From positions 62,001-126,000 of the forward strand of contig JAQBQE010000063.1 of assembly GCA_028287135.1 (NCBI GenBank): 64,000 bases of DNA, in the 5' to 3' direction. The DNA is from Myxococcales bacterium. Its GTDB lineage: Bacteria; Myxococcota_A; Polyangia; Haliangiales; Haliangiaceae. How positions within the stretch are numbered: position 1 is the first letter of the stretch; every line of letters starts with the position of its first letter. This document shows, in pieces, positions 34,329 through 43,504 of the stretch. Under the pieces are notes generated by a model. That model saw only the letters and a program-made list of their open reading frames with translations. It had not been told where the DNA came from and searched no databases. The position numbers were made by a program, and so were the translations under genes.

Positions 34329-34706
34329 TCAGGCGTCGCCGAGGAGCTGGCGGACCTGTGCCAGGAGCTGGACGAGATCGAACGGCTTGCTGAGATACCC
34401 GTCGGCCAGCGCGCCGAGCTGGATGGTCCGGCTCGACTGATCCCGATCGCTATAGACGGCGCTCATCAGCAGGATCGGCGGGGCCTTGCCGTTCGGGCGG
34501 CTCTTGATCTCGCGTACGAGCTCGAACCCGTTCTTGCGCGGGAGCTGGACGTCGACCAGCATCAGGTCCGGCGCCTCCGAATCGAACTTCTCGATCCCCT
34601 CGGGACCCGACGACGCCGCGACGGTGAGATATCCGTTGGCCGCGAGAAAGTCCGACAGAATCATCTGATTCACCGGATCATCTTCGACGACGAGGATCTT
34701 CTTCAC
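34329..34706 (-). CDS. single-domain response regulator (CheY-like)
   Basis: The 125-residue protein consists only of a receiver domain, with acidic residues in VVEDD at 7-10, phospho-acceptor Asp52 in LMLVDVQLP, a Ser/Thr-region SAVYSD and Lys in YLSKPF. Having no output domain, it should act by protein contact or phosphotransfer, probably with the histidine kinase 17 bases downstream on the same strand. The start is a GTG with TACGTT 8 bases upstream. Confidence 0.88.
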   Translation of the reverse strand: MKKILVVEDDPVNQMILSDFLAANGYLTVAASSGPEGIEKFDSEAPDLMLVDVQLPRKNGFELVREIKSRPNGKAPPILLMSAVYSDRDQSSRTIQLGALADGYLSKPFDLVQLLAQVRQLLGDA

Positions 34707-34714
34707 GTCAGGTC

Positions 34715-34720
34715 AACGTA
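34715..34720 (-). promoter_or_regulatory. -10 hexamer TACGTT
   Basis: On the minus strand TACGTT is 8 bases before the GTG at 34706. Confidence 0.35.
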
Positions 34721-34727
34721 GCACGCG

Positions 34728-36023
34728 CTACGAGAACCGACTCGAAGCAACCGGACCGCCCGCCCAGACGCGTGATCTCGGACCGGGCGTCGGAGGCCAC
34801 ACGCGGTGGAGCAGCGCCTCCCAGCGGGGCGTATCGTCCGCGACGAGCTCGCTCGCCTCGAGCCCAGGGCTCGCGAGCAGGTCCTGGGCGATGGCCTCGG
34901 TCGAGCGCTCGTCGGCGACCGACGTCGCGACCTCCCGCGTCGTCGGATCGACCACCATCGACTCGCCCCACGGCGCGACCAGGGACTGGTAGAGCAGCGT
35001 CGTCACCTCGGGCGCGATCGCGCTGTCCACCGTCCACGGACACGCATGCGCGAACACGATCTGTTCGGGGCGCCGCTGGATCAGCTGCCCGACATGCGCC
35101 GGATCGAGGTCGGCGAGATCGTAGAGCACGACCAGCCCGGGCGCCGGCACGCCGATCGACGGCCACGGCACCAGCGGGATCGAGAGTCTCGCCGCCACGG
35201 CCTGACCGACGATCTCGTGGCTCTTGCCCGGGGGCGCGTACACACACGGCAGGCCGAGCGGACGCACGAGTGCGACCAGCCGCTCGATGCCGGTCGCGAG
35301 CCGAGGCAACGAATCCGCGAGCCAGGCGTAGCGACCGTGCATCGGGTCCTCGAAGCCATACGGCGACTGGTGGGTAAGCAGGGTGCCGGTCAGCACGTAG
35401 TGCCAGCCCCGGAGATCGCGATCGTCGAGGGGACACACGCTCGCGACGCGATCCGCTCGATCGATGATCCCGGCGATCGTGGCGTTCAGCGCGATCGCCT
35501 CGGTCGAATCGGGGACGAGCTGCGGCAGGACGCTGCGCGTGATGTCGAGCTTGCCCGTCATCGCCGCGTTGAAGGCGTAGAGGTAGCGGACGAGGAAGCT
35601 GCGTGCGCGCAGCGGCGCGTGCTGCTCGAGCAGCGCCAACGCGTCGGGGTATGCGAGCGCACTCTCGAGGGCACTGACCAGCTCGGTCACGACCTCCTCG
35701 CTATCACCGACGAGCGCGAGACAGCGCCATAGCACCGACGCTGCGATGGCTGGCGCACCTGCATCGATCAGCGCGTAGCCGAGCTCGTACAGCCGGTCTG
35801 GACTGTCGGGATCTCGGACGACGGCCGCCGCGAGCTCTGCCAGCGGCGTCGCACCACGCCGCTCCGCCAGCTCGCCGAGCAGCTCGACCCAGCGCGGGAG
35901 CTCCGCCGCCGGCAGCTCGCGCCCGCGTGGCCAGCCGAGCCCGGTGCGCAGACGCGCGTAGGCCGCCTGGTCATCGCCTGCGGCGATCAAACCTGCGATC
36001 GCTTGGGGTTCGTCGTCGAGCAT
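34728..36023 (-). CDS. TPR-like protein of unknown function
   Basis: The 431-residue protein is largely helical in its first half, with Ala/Leu-rich 34-residue-like units (for example DRLYELGYALIDAGAPAIAA), suggesting tetratricopeptide-type repeats. The second half is mixed, with GLVVLYDLADLDPAHVGQL and FAHACPWTVDS, and I do not recognise a family. There is no signal peptide. The start chosen is the ATG at 36023; an ATG at 36044 is in frame but overlaps the upstream SDR gene further. The overlap with that gene (37 bases) suggests co-transcription. Confidence 0.6.
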   Translation of the reverse strand: MLDDEPQAIAGLIAAGDDQAAYARLRTGLGWPRGRELPAAELPRWVELLGELAERRGATPLAELAAAVVRDPDSPDRLYELGYALIDAGAPAIAASVLWRCLALVGDSEEVVTELVSALESALAYPDALALLEQHAPLRARSFLVRYLYAFNAAMTGKLDITRSVLPQLVPDSTEAIALNATIAGIIDRADRVASVCPLDDRDLRGWHYVLTGTLLTHQSPYGFEDPMHGRYAWLADSLPRLATGIERLVALVRPLGLPCVYAPPGKSHEIVGQAVAARLSIPLVPWPSIGVPAPGLVVLYDLADLDPAHVGQLIQRRPEQIVFAHACPWTVDSAIAPEVTTLLYQSLVAPWGESMVVDPTTREVATSVADERSTEAIAQDLLASPGLEASELVADDTPRWEALLHRVWPPTPGPRSRVWAGGPVASSRFS

Positions 36024-36832
36024 AGCCGCAGCGATGCATCCCACAGTGCCGAGCGCACGTCGAGGTCGCGCGCCGCCGCAGCGGGCTGCGTCGCGGTGCC
36101 CTCGCTGAAATAGGTTCCGGATGGGTCATCGACGGTCTCCGCGGCCGCGAGCCGGACCGGGGTCCGTGCGCCTGCATCCACGGGCCCGCCCTGGATCGGC
36201 CCGAACCCTTGGCGCAGGAGCTTGGTCCCGATCACGCCCGGATGCAGCGAGTACGCGACGAGCTTGGCCGGATCGTGCCGCTTCGCGAGCTCGAGCGCGT
36301 GCATCACGTTCGCGAGCTTGGCCTGCGCGTAGGCGGCATAGCCCGTCCATCCGGCTGACAGCGTCAGATCGTCCAGGTGGATCCGGCCGCGGGTGTGCGC
36401 GATCGAGGACACGTTGATCACGCGCGAGGGTGAACCGTCGGCGCTCGCCTCGAGCCGCGGCGCGAGCAGCTCGGTCAACAGGAAGTGCCCGATGTGGCTG
36501 ACGGCGAACGTCAGCTCGATGCCGTCCTCGGTCAACGTCCGCTCGTCGGCAAAGATGCCCGCATTGTTGACGAGCGCGTGGAGCGCTGGAACCCGCGCGA
36601 GGATCTGTTCGGCACCACGGCGGACCGCGGTCTGCGATCCGAGATCGAACGACACGCCCTCGATCTCGGCACCAGGAAGCTCCTCGGTGAGCCTGGCGAG
36701 CACGGCATCGACCTTCGGCTTGCTCCGGCCGTGCAGGATGACCTTCATCCCTCCGGCAGCGAGCGCACGCGCGGTGGCGCGCCCGATGCCGTCGGTCGAT
36801 CCGGTGACGAGGACGACGCGCCGATCACTCAT
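35987..36832 (-). CDS. short-chain dehydrogenase/reductase (retinol-dehydrogenase-like)
   Basis: The 281-residue SDR has the cofactor motif TGSTDGIGRA at 10-19, NNAGIF near 88-93, a catalytic Ser in INVSSIAHTRG and the Tyr-x-x-x-Lys motif in YAAYAQAKLAN. HGRS after strand 2 points to NADP(H). It resembles the retinol-dehydrogenase/WW-oxidoreductase branch. The substrate is not determined. TAAGGT 6 bases before the ATG suggests a leaderless transcript. Confidence 0.85.
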   Translation of the reverse strand: MSDRRVVLVTGSTDGIGRATARALAAGGMKVILHGRSKPKVDAVLARLTEELPGAEIEGVSFDLGSQTAVRRGAEQILARVPALHALVNNAGIFADERTLTEDGIELTFAVSHIGHFLLTELLAPRLEASADGSPSRVINVSSIAHTRGRIHLDDLTLSAGWTGYAAYAQAKLANVMHALELAKRHDPAKLVAYSLHPGVIGTKLLRQGFGPIQGGPVDAGARTPVRLAAAETVDDPSGTYFSEGTATQPAAAARDLDVRSALWDASLRLCSTTNPKRSQV

Positions 36833-36838
36833 GCAAAG

Positions 36839-36844
36839 ACCTTA
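36839..36844 (-). promoter_or_regulatory. -10 hexamer TAAGGT, leaderless-type
   Basis: On the minus strand TAAGGT is 6 bases before the ATG at 36832 of the SDR gene. Confidence 0.5.
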
Positions 36845-36849
36845 TCAGC

Positions 36850-38253
36850 TCAGCGGCCGCGCATCGCGCGGACGATCGCAGGAGGCACGCGCGGCTCGCG
36901 ACGGTCGTCCTCGCTGCTGCGGCTGCGCTGCTGCTGGACCACGCTCGGCGTCACCCCGGTCCACGCCGCGAGCTTGGCGTGAGCGGCTGCCTCGTCATCG
37001 GCAGCGAGCCGGCCGATCCGCGAGCTGTGGCTACCCTTCGCCTGGACGAGCCGGAGCGAATCGGTGGCCTGACCGAGCTCGAACTGGCCGCCGGTCCACG
37101 GGTCCCACTCGCCATAGACGAACAGCAGGCGATCGCCCTCGGCCTTGACCCACTGGTCGATGTCGCGCATCGCGGCACCGCCGTCATACGGCGGGATGGC
37201 CGTGGGCAACGAGCCGGCGTAGTCCGCGTCGGAGAACTGGAGGTACTGGTCGAGGTAGGAGGTCGCGCTGTCGGGATACCCGAGCTGGCCGTACGCCTGG
37301 TAGTAGTACGCGTCGAACGCGCTGACCTGCGCATCGTCGTTGTCGCTCGGCGGCGAGACCTGATCGAGGAACGACCACAGCACCTCGTCCGACGCGCTGG
37401 CCACCGGGACCTGCGGGCACAGCCCGACGCCGTAGTACTGCCAGAACGCCCACTCGAGGCTCAGGATCGACGACTCGACCGCGGGCGCGAGCGGGATCCG
37501 GGTGTAGTCATGGCCCTCGGTCTGCGCCTGATCCGTGGTTCGCGACTCGACCATGGCGCGGCGGTTCGAGAGCAGCTCGATCGCGACACCGCGCACGGCC
37601 TGGCGGCACGCGGCCGGCCCCAGCGTGTCGACGAACGCCGAGTACCGCAGATCGGGCGCGCCGAACGACAGCGGCGCGACATACGGCACCGTGCCGTCGA
37701 CGTCATCCGGGTAGAACCTGCGGTGATAGACGGCGGTCATCCCGCCCTTCGATCCGCCGGTCGTGACGAACGCCCCGTCATAGATCGTGCGGAGCGCCTC
37801 GATGATCGCGTGCTGGTCATCCGCCATCTGCCGGATCGTCAGCTTCGACCAGTCCGCGGGCTCGGGCCGCGAGCTCCCGAAGAACCGGTGCTCGATCGAG
37901 ATCTGGTTGGCCGACAGCAGCCGGGTGAGCTCGACCGGGCTGTCGAGGTAGTAGTCCCAGTAGCCCGAGGTCTGCACGATCATCGGAGCCCCGAGATCGC
38001 GGTGGAGGAGCGAGACCTCCTGCTGGAATTTCGGGCCGTCCGGATCCTCGTGGTCGACCGGCTGGGTGAACTGCAGGACGATGTACTGGAACCCGGTGGT
38101 GTCGGTCGGTGTCTCGACCGCGGTGACGCCGGGCAGCGCCCGGAGCCGCCCGAGGAGGTCGCCCGGGACCGGATCGGCGCCCACCGGCACCTCGAGGTTG
38201 TCGCCACAGCCACCGAGGAGCGCCACGGCGAGGAGCGCGAGGGTGCGATTCAT
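36850..38253 (-). CDS. S37-type tripeptidyl aminopeptidase-like lipoprotein
   Basis: The 467-residue protein has a lipoprotein signal MNRTLALLAVALLGGC (Cys16). The catalytic domain carries FTQPVDHEDPDGPKFQQ near 62-76, EHRFFGSSRPEP near 121-132 and the nucleophile motif TTGGSKGGMT near 164-173 (Ser168), typical of the PS-10/S37 and S28-like serine peptidases that release tripeptides from N-termini. An Asp in VYGEWDPWTGG and a His in AKGSHSSRIG complete the triad. It is expected in the periplasm or at the outer membrane. The start is the ATG giving the signal; the longer frame upstream lacks one. Confidence 0.85.
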   Translation of the reverse strand: MNRTLALLAVALLGGCGDNLEVPVGADPVPGDLLGRLRALPGVTAVETPTDTTGFQYIVLQFTQPVDHEDPDGPKFQQEVSLLHRDLGAPMIVQTSGYWDYYLDSPVELTRLLSANQISIEHRFFGSSRPEPADWSKLTIRQMADDQHAIIEALRTIYDGAFVTTGGSKGGMTAVYHRRFYPDDVDGTVPYVAPLSFGAPDLRYSAFVDTLGPAACRQAVRGVAIELLSNRRAMVESRTTDQAQTEGHDYTRIPLAPAVESSILSLEWAFWQYYGVGLCPQVPVASASDEVLWSFLDQVSPPSDNDDAQVSAFDAYYYQAYGQLGYPDSATSYLDQYLQFSDADYAGSLPTAIPPYDGGAAMRDIDQWVKAEGDRLLFVYGEWDPWTGGQFELGQATDSLRLVQAKGSHSSRIGRLAADDEAAAHAKLAAWTGVTPSVVQQQRSRSSEDDRREPRVPPAIVRAMRGR

Positions 38254-38380
38254 CCGGCGCAGCTTGGCACAGGCCCGGCCCGGCGCACCCCGCGGTCCAC
38301 TGTCAGGTACCAAGACGGCTGATGCCTGTGATCGCGCTGCCTTGCCATTCCTTGGCCATGTGGGGTAGGCATTGCGGCTT

Positions 38381-39475
38381 ATGGCACTCTCCGTCGGGAT
38401 CGTCGGTCTCCCCAACGTGGGCAAGAGCACGGTGTTCAATGCGCTCACGGCCGGCAAGGCTGAAGCGGCGAACTATCCGTTCTGCACGATCGATCCGAAC
38501 GTCGGCATCGTTCCGGTTCCGGACCCGCGCCTGAAGCGGATCACGAAGTTCATCCCGCCGCAGAAGGTGATTCCCGCGATCGTCGAGATCGTCGACATCG
38601 CCGGACTCGTCAAGGGCGCGTCCCAGGGCGAAGGGCTCGGCAACAAGTTCCTCGCGAACATCCGCGAGACCAGCGCGATCCTGATGATGGTGCGCTGCTT
38701 CGATGACCCGAACGTCATCCACGTCGCCGGCTCGGTCGATCCGATGCGCGACATCGACATCATCGACCTCGAGCTCGCACTCGCGGATCTCGAGAGCGCC
38801 GAGAAGCGCGTCAAGAAGGCCTCGGGCGGCGCGAAGACCGGCCAGAAGGAAGCGAAGATCGAGCTCGCCCTCGCGGAGAAGGTGCAGAAGCACCTCGCCG
38901 CCGGGAAGGCGGCACGCACCCTCGAGCTCACCGATGACGAGAAGAAGCAGCTCGCCACGTTCGGCCTGATCACCGCGAAGCCCGTCCTCTACTGCTGCAA
39001 CGTCGGCGAGTCGGATCTGCCCAAGGGCAACGCATGGAGTGACCTCGTTCGCGCTCGCGCCGAGAAGGAAGGCGCGGGCGTCGTCATCCTGTGCGGCAAG
39101 GTCGAGGCCGAGCTCGCCGAGGTCAGCGAGGAGGACCGCGGTGAGCTGCTCGCCTCCTACGGGCTGACCGAGCCCGCGCTCGCGACGCTCGCGCGCGAGT
39201 GCTACCGCCTGCTCGGTCTGCAGTCGTACTTCACGGCCGGCGAGAAGGAAGTCCGCGCGTGGACGGTCAAGAAGGGCGCGACCGGTCCCGAGGCAGCCGG
39301 CGTGATCCACACCGACTTCGAGAAGGGCTACATCCGCGCGATGGTGTACTCGCTCGCCGATCTCGAGCAGCACCACAGCGAGGCCGCGATCAAGGCGGCC
39401 GGCAAGATGCGGATGGAAGGCAAGGAGTACGTCGTCCAGGACGGCGACATCATGCACTTCCTGTTCAACGTCTGA
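38381..39475 (+). CDS. ychF: redox/ribosome-associated GTPase YchF (Obg family)
   Basis: The 364-residue protein begins MALSVGIVGLPNVGKSTVFN, nearly the family consensus, with the G1 loop GLPNVGKST. YPFCTIDPNVG and VDIAGLVKGAS (G3) follow, and a C-terminal TGS domain ends in EYVVQDGDIMHFLFNV. Length matches E. coli YchF (363). YchF/OLA1 proteins bind ribosomes and hydrolyse ATP or GTP. The start at 38381 was chosen by homology over a TTG at 38372. A TAGGCA sits 9 bases upstream. Confidence 0.95.
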   Translation: MALSVGIVGLPNVGKSTVFNALTAGKAEAANYPFCTIDPNVGIVPVPDPRLKRITKFIPPQKVIPAIVEIVDIAGLVKGASQGEGLGNKFLANIRETSAILMMVRCFDDPNVIHVAGSVDPMRDIDIIDLELALADLESAEKRVKKASGGAKTGQKEAKIELALAEKVQKHLAAGKAARTLELTDDEKKQLATFGLITAKPVLYCCNVGESDLPKGNAWSDLVRARAEKEGAGVVILCGKVEAELAEVSEEDRGELLASYGLTEPALATLARECYRLLGLQSYFTAGEKEVRAWTVKKGATGPEAAGVIHTDFEKGYIRAMVYSLADLEQHHSEAAIKAAGKMRMEGKEYVVQDGDIMHFLFNV

Positions 39476-39496
39476 GCGCGCCCGCGAACGTCGAGG

Positions 39497-40504
39497 TCAC
39501 AGCCCGTCGATCGGGATCGTGACCGTCCCGAGGTTGGTGACCTTGTTCGGTGCGACGATGGTCCTGTCCGTCAGGTTCACCGGCGTGCCGAGCGATCCAT
39601 CGGATGCATCGAGCCCGCTGACCGAGACCGTGTAGGTCCCCGCCGGCAACGCAGCGGTGACGCCGCCACCGTCGGCACAGGTGTAGAGATCCTCGAAGAA
39701 GCTCGTCGGGCTTGCGACCGCGGTGCTGAGCACGCTGACGCTGGTCGTCATCGCGTCCGCACAGGTCTTCGGGAGGTTGCTGCTCGCACCGATCAGCGTC
39801 CAGGCGAGCGAGAAGTAACCGCCATCGTCGACGAACGCTGCCGTGTAGTCCCCATCGCTGGTCGTCAGATCCACCACCGCGGAGACCGTCGTCGCGTAGA
39901 CCTGGGTCCCCGAGCTGTTTCCCGCCGCGAGGAACGTCTGGTACCGCCCCTGGTACACCGGCGTGATCGTTCCCGTCATCGTCGCGCAGTCGAACAGGTC
40001 CACGGTCGCTGAACCGACCGGCGAGTCGCCGTCGAGCGCCTGCGAGATGACCTGGATCGTCGTGACGCCCGTCGGGCATGCAAGGGCGGTCGACGAGGCG
40101 ACGGTGCGAAACGACCAGCGTGCCGTCGTCGCGTACGTCACCTCGACCTGGCACATCGGCGAGCAGCCGTCGCTCGGAACGTGCGCGCCGTCGTCGCAGC
40201 CTTCGCCTGGGTCGGTGGTGCTGTCCCCGCAGAACGGCTCGATCTGGCAGATCGCCGAGCAGCCATCGCCCCCCGCGATGTTGTTGTCGTCGCACTCCTC
40301 GTCGTCGTCCTTGATGCCGTCCCCGCAGAACGGCTCGAAGGTGCAGGTGCTCGAGCAGCCATCGCCGGCCTCGAGGTCACCGTCATCGCACTGCTCGCCG
40401 ACGTCCTTGGTGCCGTCACCACACGCCGGATCTACGGACGACGACAGGATGCAACCGCCAAGTCCGAGCCCGAGCGACGCCCACACCCACGCGAGTCTGC
40501 TCAT
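39497..40504 (-). CDS. Cys-rich DUF4215-repeat lipoprotein
   Basis: The 335-residue protein has the signal MSRLAWVWASLGLGLGGC, then three Cys-rich repeats of the form CGDGxxDxGExCDDGxxxxxDGCSxxC (residues about 26-115), as in the myxobacterial surface-protein repeats. A C-terminal beta-rich domain of about 220 residues has a Thr/Ser/Val composition suggesting immunoglobulin-like strands. It is probably displayed on the cell surface. The ATG at 40504 has GGAGGG 4 bases upstream and was chosen over the ATG at 40516. Confidence 0.8.
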   Translation of the reverse strand: MSRLAWVWASLGLGLGGCILSSSVDPACGDGTKDVGEQCDDGDLEAGDGCSSTCTFEPFCGDGIKDDDEECDDNNIAGGDGCSAICQIEPFCGDSTTDPGEGCDDGAHVPSDGCSPMCQVEVTYATTARWSFRTVASSTALACPTGVTTIQVISQALDGDSPVGSATVDLFDCATMTGTITPVYQGRYQTFLAAGNSSGTQVYATTVSAVVDLTTSDGDYTAAFVDDGGYFSLAWTLIGASSNLPKTCADAMTTSVSVLSTAVASPTSFFEDLYTCADGGGVTAALPAGTYTVSVSGLDASDGSLGTPVNLTDRTIVAPNKVTNLGTVTIPIDGL

Positions 40505-40520
40505 CGATCCCTCCATCGTA

Positions 40521-41255
40521 TCAGGAGGCGCGGACCGCCCGTGCGAGCCATGTCACGACCTGGCACGGGATCGAGCCCGTTGCGTCGGTGATGCCTGCGG
40601 TCGCGGCGCGGAGCTGGTCCCGGATCGCGTCCGCCGAGGGTGCCGGAACCTCGTAGCTCGCACCGAGGAAGGCCCACACCTCGTCGAAGCTGCCACCCAG
40701 ATCGATCTCCAGGCGCTCGAAGCTGACCTCGCGCCAGCCCGCGAACAGCTCCTGCCAGCCTCGCTCGGTCCGGGCTCGCGGTTCCCCGAGCCGGAGCGGT
40801 GCCCGCGCGTGCTCGGCGAGGATCGCGAGGAAGCGATGAAACGCGTCATCGCCGGTCGCCGTCGGCCCGCCACCGAGCAAGGCGATCCACGCTCCGCCGG
40901 GCACGAGCACGCGTGCGAGCTCGGCGACCACGCGGTCGACCTCGTCGAACAGCATGAACGCGAGGTGACAGGTGCACACGTCGAACGACGCGTCGGCGAA
41001 CGGGAGCGCCTGTGCCCTGCCCTGCACCCCCCGCGGGATGCGCCCGAGCTCCTCGCGCGAGACGTCGAGCCCGATCGCGTGAGGCCCGAGCTTCGCGAGC
41101 AGCACCCCGTCTCCACATGCCAGATCGAGGACGCGCGCATCGGGCGGCACCAGCGCCGCGATCTGGTCGTAGCTGCCGCCACGCGCGAACGCTCGCCCGG
41201 TGATCCCGGGATGCGCCGCATGGAACTGCCGCACGAAGGCCTCGCGTTCGCTCAC
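40521..41255 (-). CDS. SAM-dependent methyltransferase (class I)
   Basis: The 244-residue protein has the SAM motif VLDLACGDGVLLAKL near 40-54, an IGLDVS acidic strand, and FDVCTCHLAFMLF near 88-100 as in ubiquinone/menaquinone-type (Methyltransf_11) small-molecule methyltransferases. The acceptor is unknown. The start is a GTG with TATCGT 7 bases upstream, overlapping on the opposite strand the -10 hexamer of the divergent transporter gene. Confidence 0.8.
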   Translation of the reverse strand: MSEREAFVRQFHAAHPGITGRAFARGGSYDQIAALVPPDARVLDLACGDGVLLAKLGPHAIGLDVSREELGRIPRGVQGRAQALPFADASFDVCTCHLAFMLFDEVDRVVAELARVLVPGGAWIALLGGGPTATGDDAFHRFLAILAEHARAPLRLGEPRARTERGWQELFAGWREVSFERLEIDLGGSFDEVWAFLGASYEVPAPSADAIRDQLRAATAGITDATGSIPCQVVTWLARAVRAS

Positions 41256-41261
41256 GCGAGA

Positions 41262-41268
41262 TACGATA
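41262..41268. promoter_or_regulatory. overlapping divergent -10 hexamers
   Basis: TACGAT at 41262-41267 on the plus strand is 8 bases before the GTG at 41276. TATCGT at 41263-41268 on the minus strand is 7 bases before the GTG at 41255. The two elements share five base pairs, so the promoters should exclude each other. Confidence 0.5.
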
Positions 41269-41275
41269 CCGCGTC

Positions 41276-42118
41276 GTGCTCTCCGGCCTGCTGATGGTCA
41301 CGCTGGCTGCCGCCTCCTGGGGAACGTGGAGCCTGCTGCTGCGCCCCACCGGACTGCCGGCGACCGTCACGACGCCGATCATCTTCCTCGTGATGGGACT
41401 CGTCACGCTGCCGATCGCCCTGCGCCGGCCGCGCGCGACCTGGGACCGCACGACGGTCGGTCTGCTGTGCGCGAACTCGCTGTTCGATGCGCTGAACGTC
41501 CTCGCCTTCTTCGGAGCGATCGCGACGACCACGGTCACGATCGCGGTGCTCACCCACTACGTCGCGCCGATCCTGATCGCTCTCGTGGCGCCGCGGATCG
41601 ATCGGGTGGCCACGCCCGGAGCGCGGCCCGCAGCCGTGGCGGCACTGCTCGGGCTCGTCGTCATGCTCGAGCCGTGGCGCGAGGTCCCATCCGGTGCGCT
41701 GACGGGAGCACTGCTCGGCCTGCTCTCGGCCTGCTGCTACGCGGGCAACGTGTTCACGGTGCGCCGCCTCGCCGCCCGGATCGGTCCGGTCCGCGCGATG
41801 TCCTACCACTCGCTGATCGCGGGGGCGCTGACCGCGCCCCTGCTGCTCGGCTACACCGACGCGATCACGACCTACGACCTCACGCTCCTCACGTTCGGAG
41901 CGGTCACGCTCGGCGCCGGTTCCGGGATCCTGTTCGTGGTGGGGCTCGCCCGGATCGAGAGCGCGCGTGCGGCGGTCCTCACCTACGCCGAGCCGATCGT
42001 CGCCGTGATCGTCGGCGTGCTGGTTTGGCACGAGCCCTTGCGCCCACTGACCGCCCTGGGCGGCGCCGTCGTGCTCGGCGCGGGCATCCACGTTGCACGT
42101 CAGGCCGCCACATCATGA
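41276..42118 (+). CDS. EamA/DMT-family transporter
   Basis: The 280-residue protein has ten predicted hydrophobic helices in two repeats of five, the layout of the drug/metabolite transporter (EamA) family. The repeats are marked by LLMVTLAAASWGTWSLLLR at the start and GIHVARQAATS at the end, with a Pro in LTYAEPIVAVIVGVLVWHEPL. It should lie in the inner membrane and export or import a small metabolite. It overlaps the glycosyltransferase gene by 4 bases. Confidence 0.85.
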   Translation: MLSGLLMVTLAAASWGTWSLLLRPTGLPATVTTPIIFLVMGLVTLPIALRRPRATWDRTTVGLLCANSLFDALNVLAFFGAIATTTVTIAVLTHYVAPILIALVAPRIDRVATPGARPAAVAALLGLVVMLEPWREVPSGALTGALLGLLSACCYAGNVFTVRRLAARIGPVRAMSYHSLIAGALTAPLLLGYTDAITTYDLTLLTFGAVTLGAGSGILFVVGLARIESARAAVLTYAEPIVAVIVGVLVWHEPLRPLTALGGAVVLGAGIHVARQAATS

Positions 42119-43152
42119 CCACGCTACCGCGCGTCACCATTGCGATGCCCGCCTTCAACGAAGAGCACTACATCGAAACGTGCATTGCGAGCGTCCAGGC
42201 GCAGGATTACCCCCCTGACCTGATCGAGATCCTCGTGGCCGATGGTCGGTCGACCGACCGGACCCGGGAGATCCTTGCACGCCTCAGCGAGTCAGATCCG
42301 CGCATCCAGATGGTCGACAACCCCGATAAGATCCAGGCGGCGGGGCTCGGTCTGCTGGTCAAGCAGGCGACCGGCGACGTGATCGTGCGGATGGACGTCC
42401 ACTGCGAGTACGCCCCCGACTACGTCCGCAAGTGCGTCGAGGCGCTCGAGCGCACCGGCGCCGAGAATGTAGGTGGAGCTCAGCGCTCCAAGGCCAAGAC
42501 GTTCTTCCAGCGTGCCCTGTGCGCGGCGCTGACCAGCCCCCTGGGCACCGGTGGCGTCGGCTACCGCAATGCCGAGTCCGAGGGCTACGTCGATACCGTG
42601 TTCCTCGGTGCGTTCCGCCGGCGCGTGTTCGAGACCGTCGGGATCTGGGATCCCAGGGCGATCACGAACGAGGACTCCGAGCTCAACCAGCGCATCCTCG
42701 AGTCCGGCGGCAAGATCTACCTGGCCAAGGACATCGTCGTTCACTACTACCCGCGCGACTCGTTCAAGAAGCTCGCGACCCAGTACTTCCGCTACGGCAA
42801 GGGCCGCGCTCGCACGCTGATCAAGCTCGGCAAGTTCCCGACGCTGCGTCCGCTCGGCCCGTTCCTGATGATGAGCGGCCTCGCGTCGACGCTGGTGCTG
42901 CCGATCCTGTGGCCGGTCGCACCGGTGGCGTTCGCGACCTACGCGCTCGCCACGGGCGCCGAGGCCGTTCGCGTCGGCAAGCAGCTCGGTGCCGCGGCGG
43001 TCCCGACCGTGTGGGCGATGTTCCCGGTCCTCCACGCCTCGCACGCCGCGGGGTTCGCGGCCGGTCTCGTCCAGTACCTGCGCAACCCCGACTGGAAGAG
43101 CGAGCCCGAGGTCATTCCGTCGGGCAAGCGCGCCGTGCTCCGCGCGGTCTGA
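42115..43152 (+). CDS. GT2-family glycosyltransferase (ExoA-like)
   Basis: The 345-residue protein has a GT-A domain with VTIAMPAFNEEHYIETCIAS at 7-26, VADGRSTDRT near 41-50, a metal-binding MDVHCEY (D-x-H variant of DxD) near 90-96 and NEDSELNQRI near 184-193. About two or three membrane helices follow from residue 245. It resembles succinoglycan-type ExoA transferases that extend a lipid-linked sugar on the inner membrane. The start overlaps the EamA stop (ATGA). The sequence after its stop is the repeat array. Confidence 0.85.
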   Translation: MTTLPRVTIAMPAFNEEHYIETCIASVQAQDYPPDLIEILVADGRSTDRTREILARLSESDPRIQMVDNPDKIQAAGLGLLVKQATGDVIVRMDVHCEYAPDYVRKCVEALERTGAENVGGAQRSKAKTFFQRALCAALTSPLGTGGVGYRNAESEGYVDTVFLGAFRRRVFETVGIWDPRAITNEDSELNQRILESGGKIYLAKDIVVHYYPRDSFKKLATQYFRYGKGRARTLIKLGKFPTLRPLGPFLMMSGLASTLVLPILWPVAPVAFATYALATGAEAVRVGKQLGAAAVPTVWAMFPVLHASHAAGFAAGLVQYLRNPDWKSEPEVIPSGKRAVLRAV

Positions 43153-43181
43153 GGGGCGCCCCGTCGTGGCGTCTGCCCCGG

Positions 43182-43212
43182 ATGAGCCGCAAAGGCGCAG
43201 AGGACGCAAAGC
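43182..43212. repeat. left arm of 31-base inverted repeat
   Basis: This arm matches the reverse complement of 43474-43504 at 29 of 31 positions, differing only in a CC/TT pair after atgag. Confidence 0.9.
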
Positions 43213-43473
43213 TGTGAGGGAGAACCTTTTCGGGCTTCGCCCGGTCCGGGCGTGTGCCCCAGCAGATCTCACCGCAGAGACGCCGAGGACGCCGAGCAGA
43301 AACGGATCTTGATCGACAAGATCTCTGCTCTGCGGCTCTGCGTTCTCTGCGGTTCAAGCTCAGGCACACGCCCCGGGGCGCAGCCCGAAAGACTTCAGGG
43401 CTTGGAGGCCTTGGCGCCTTGGCGTTCATCTGCTGGCACACGCCCGATCGGCGAAGCCGAAGGTTTCTCCTCG

Positions 43474-43504
43474 GCTTTGCGTCCTCTGCGCCTTTGCAAC
43501 TCAT
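43474..43504. repeat. right arm of 31-base inverted repeat
   Basis: This is the partner of 43182-43212. With small gaps the match extends inward, so that 43182-43267 is an imperfect inverted copy of about 43428-43504. Confidence 0.9.

Noticed and set aside
38303..39457. 384-codon minus-strand frame opposite ychF
   Set aside because: It is an antisense shadow. The plus strand encodes a full-length, highly conserved GTPase.
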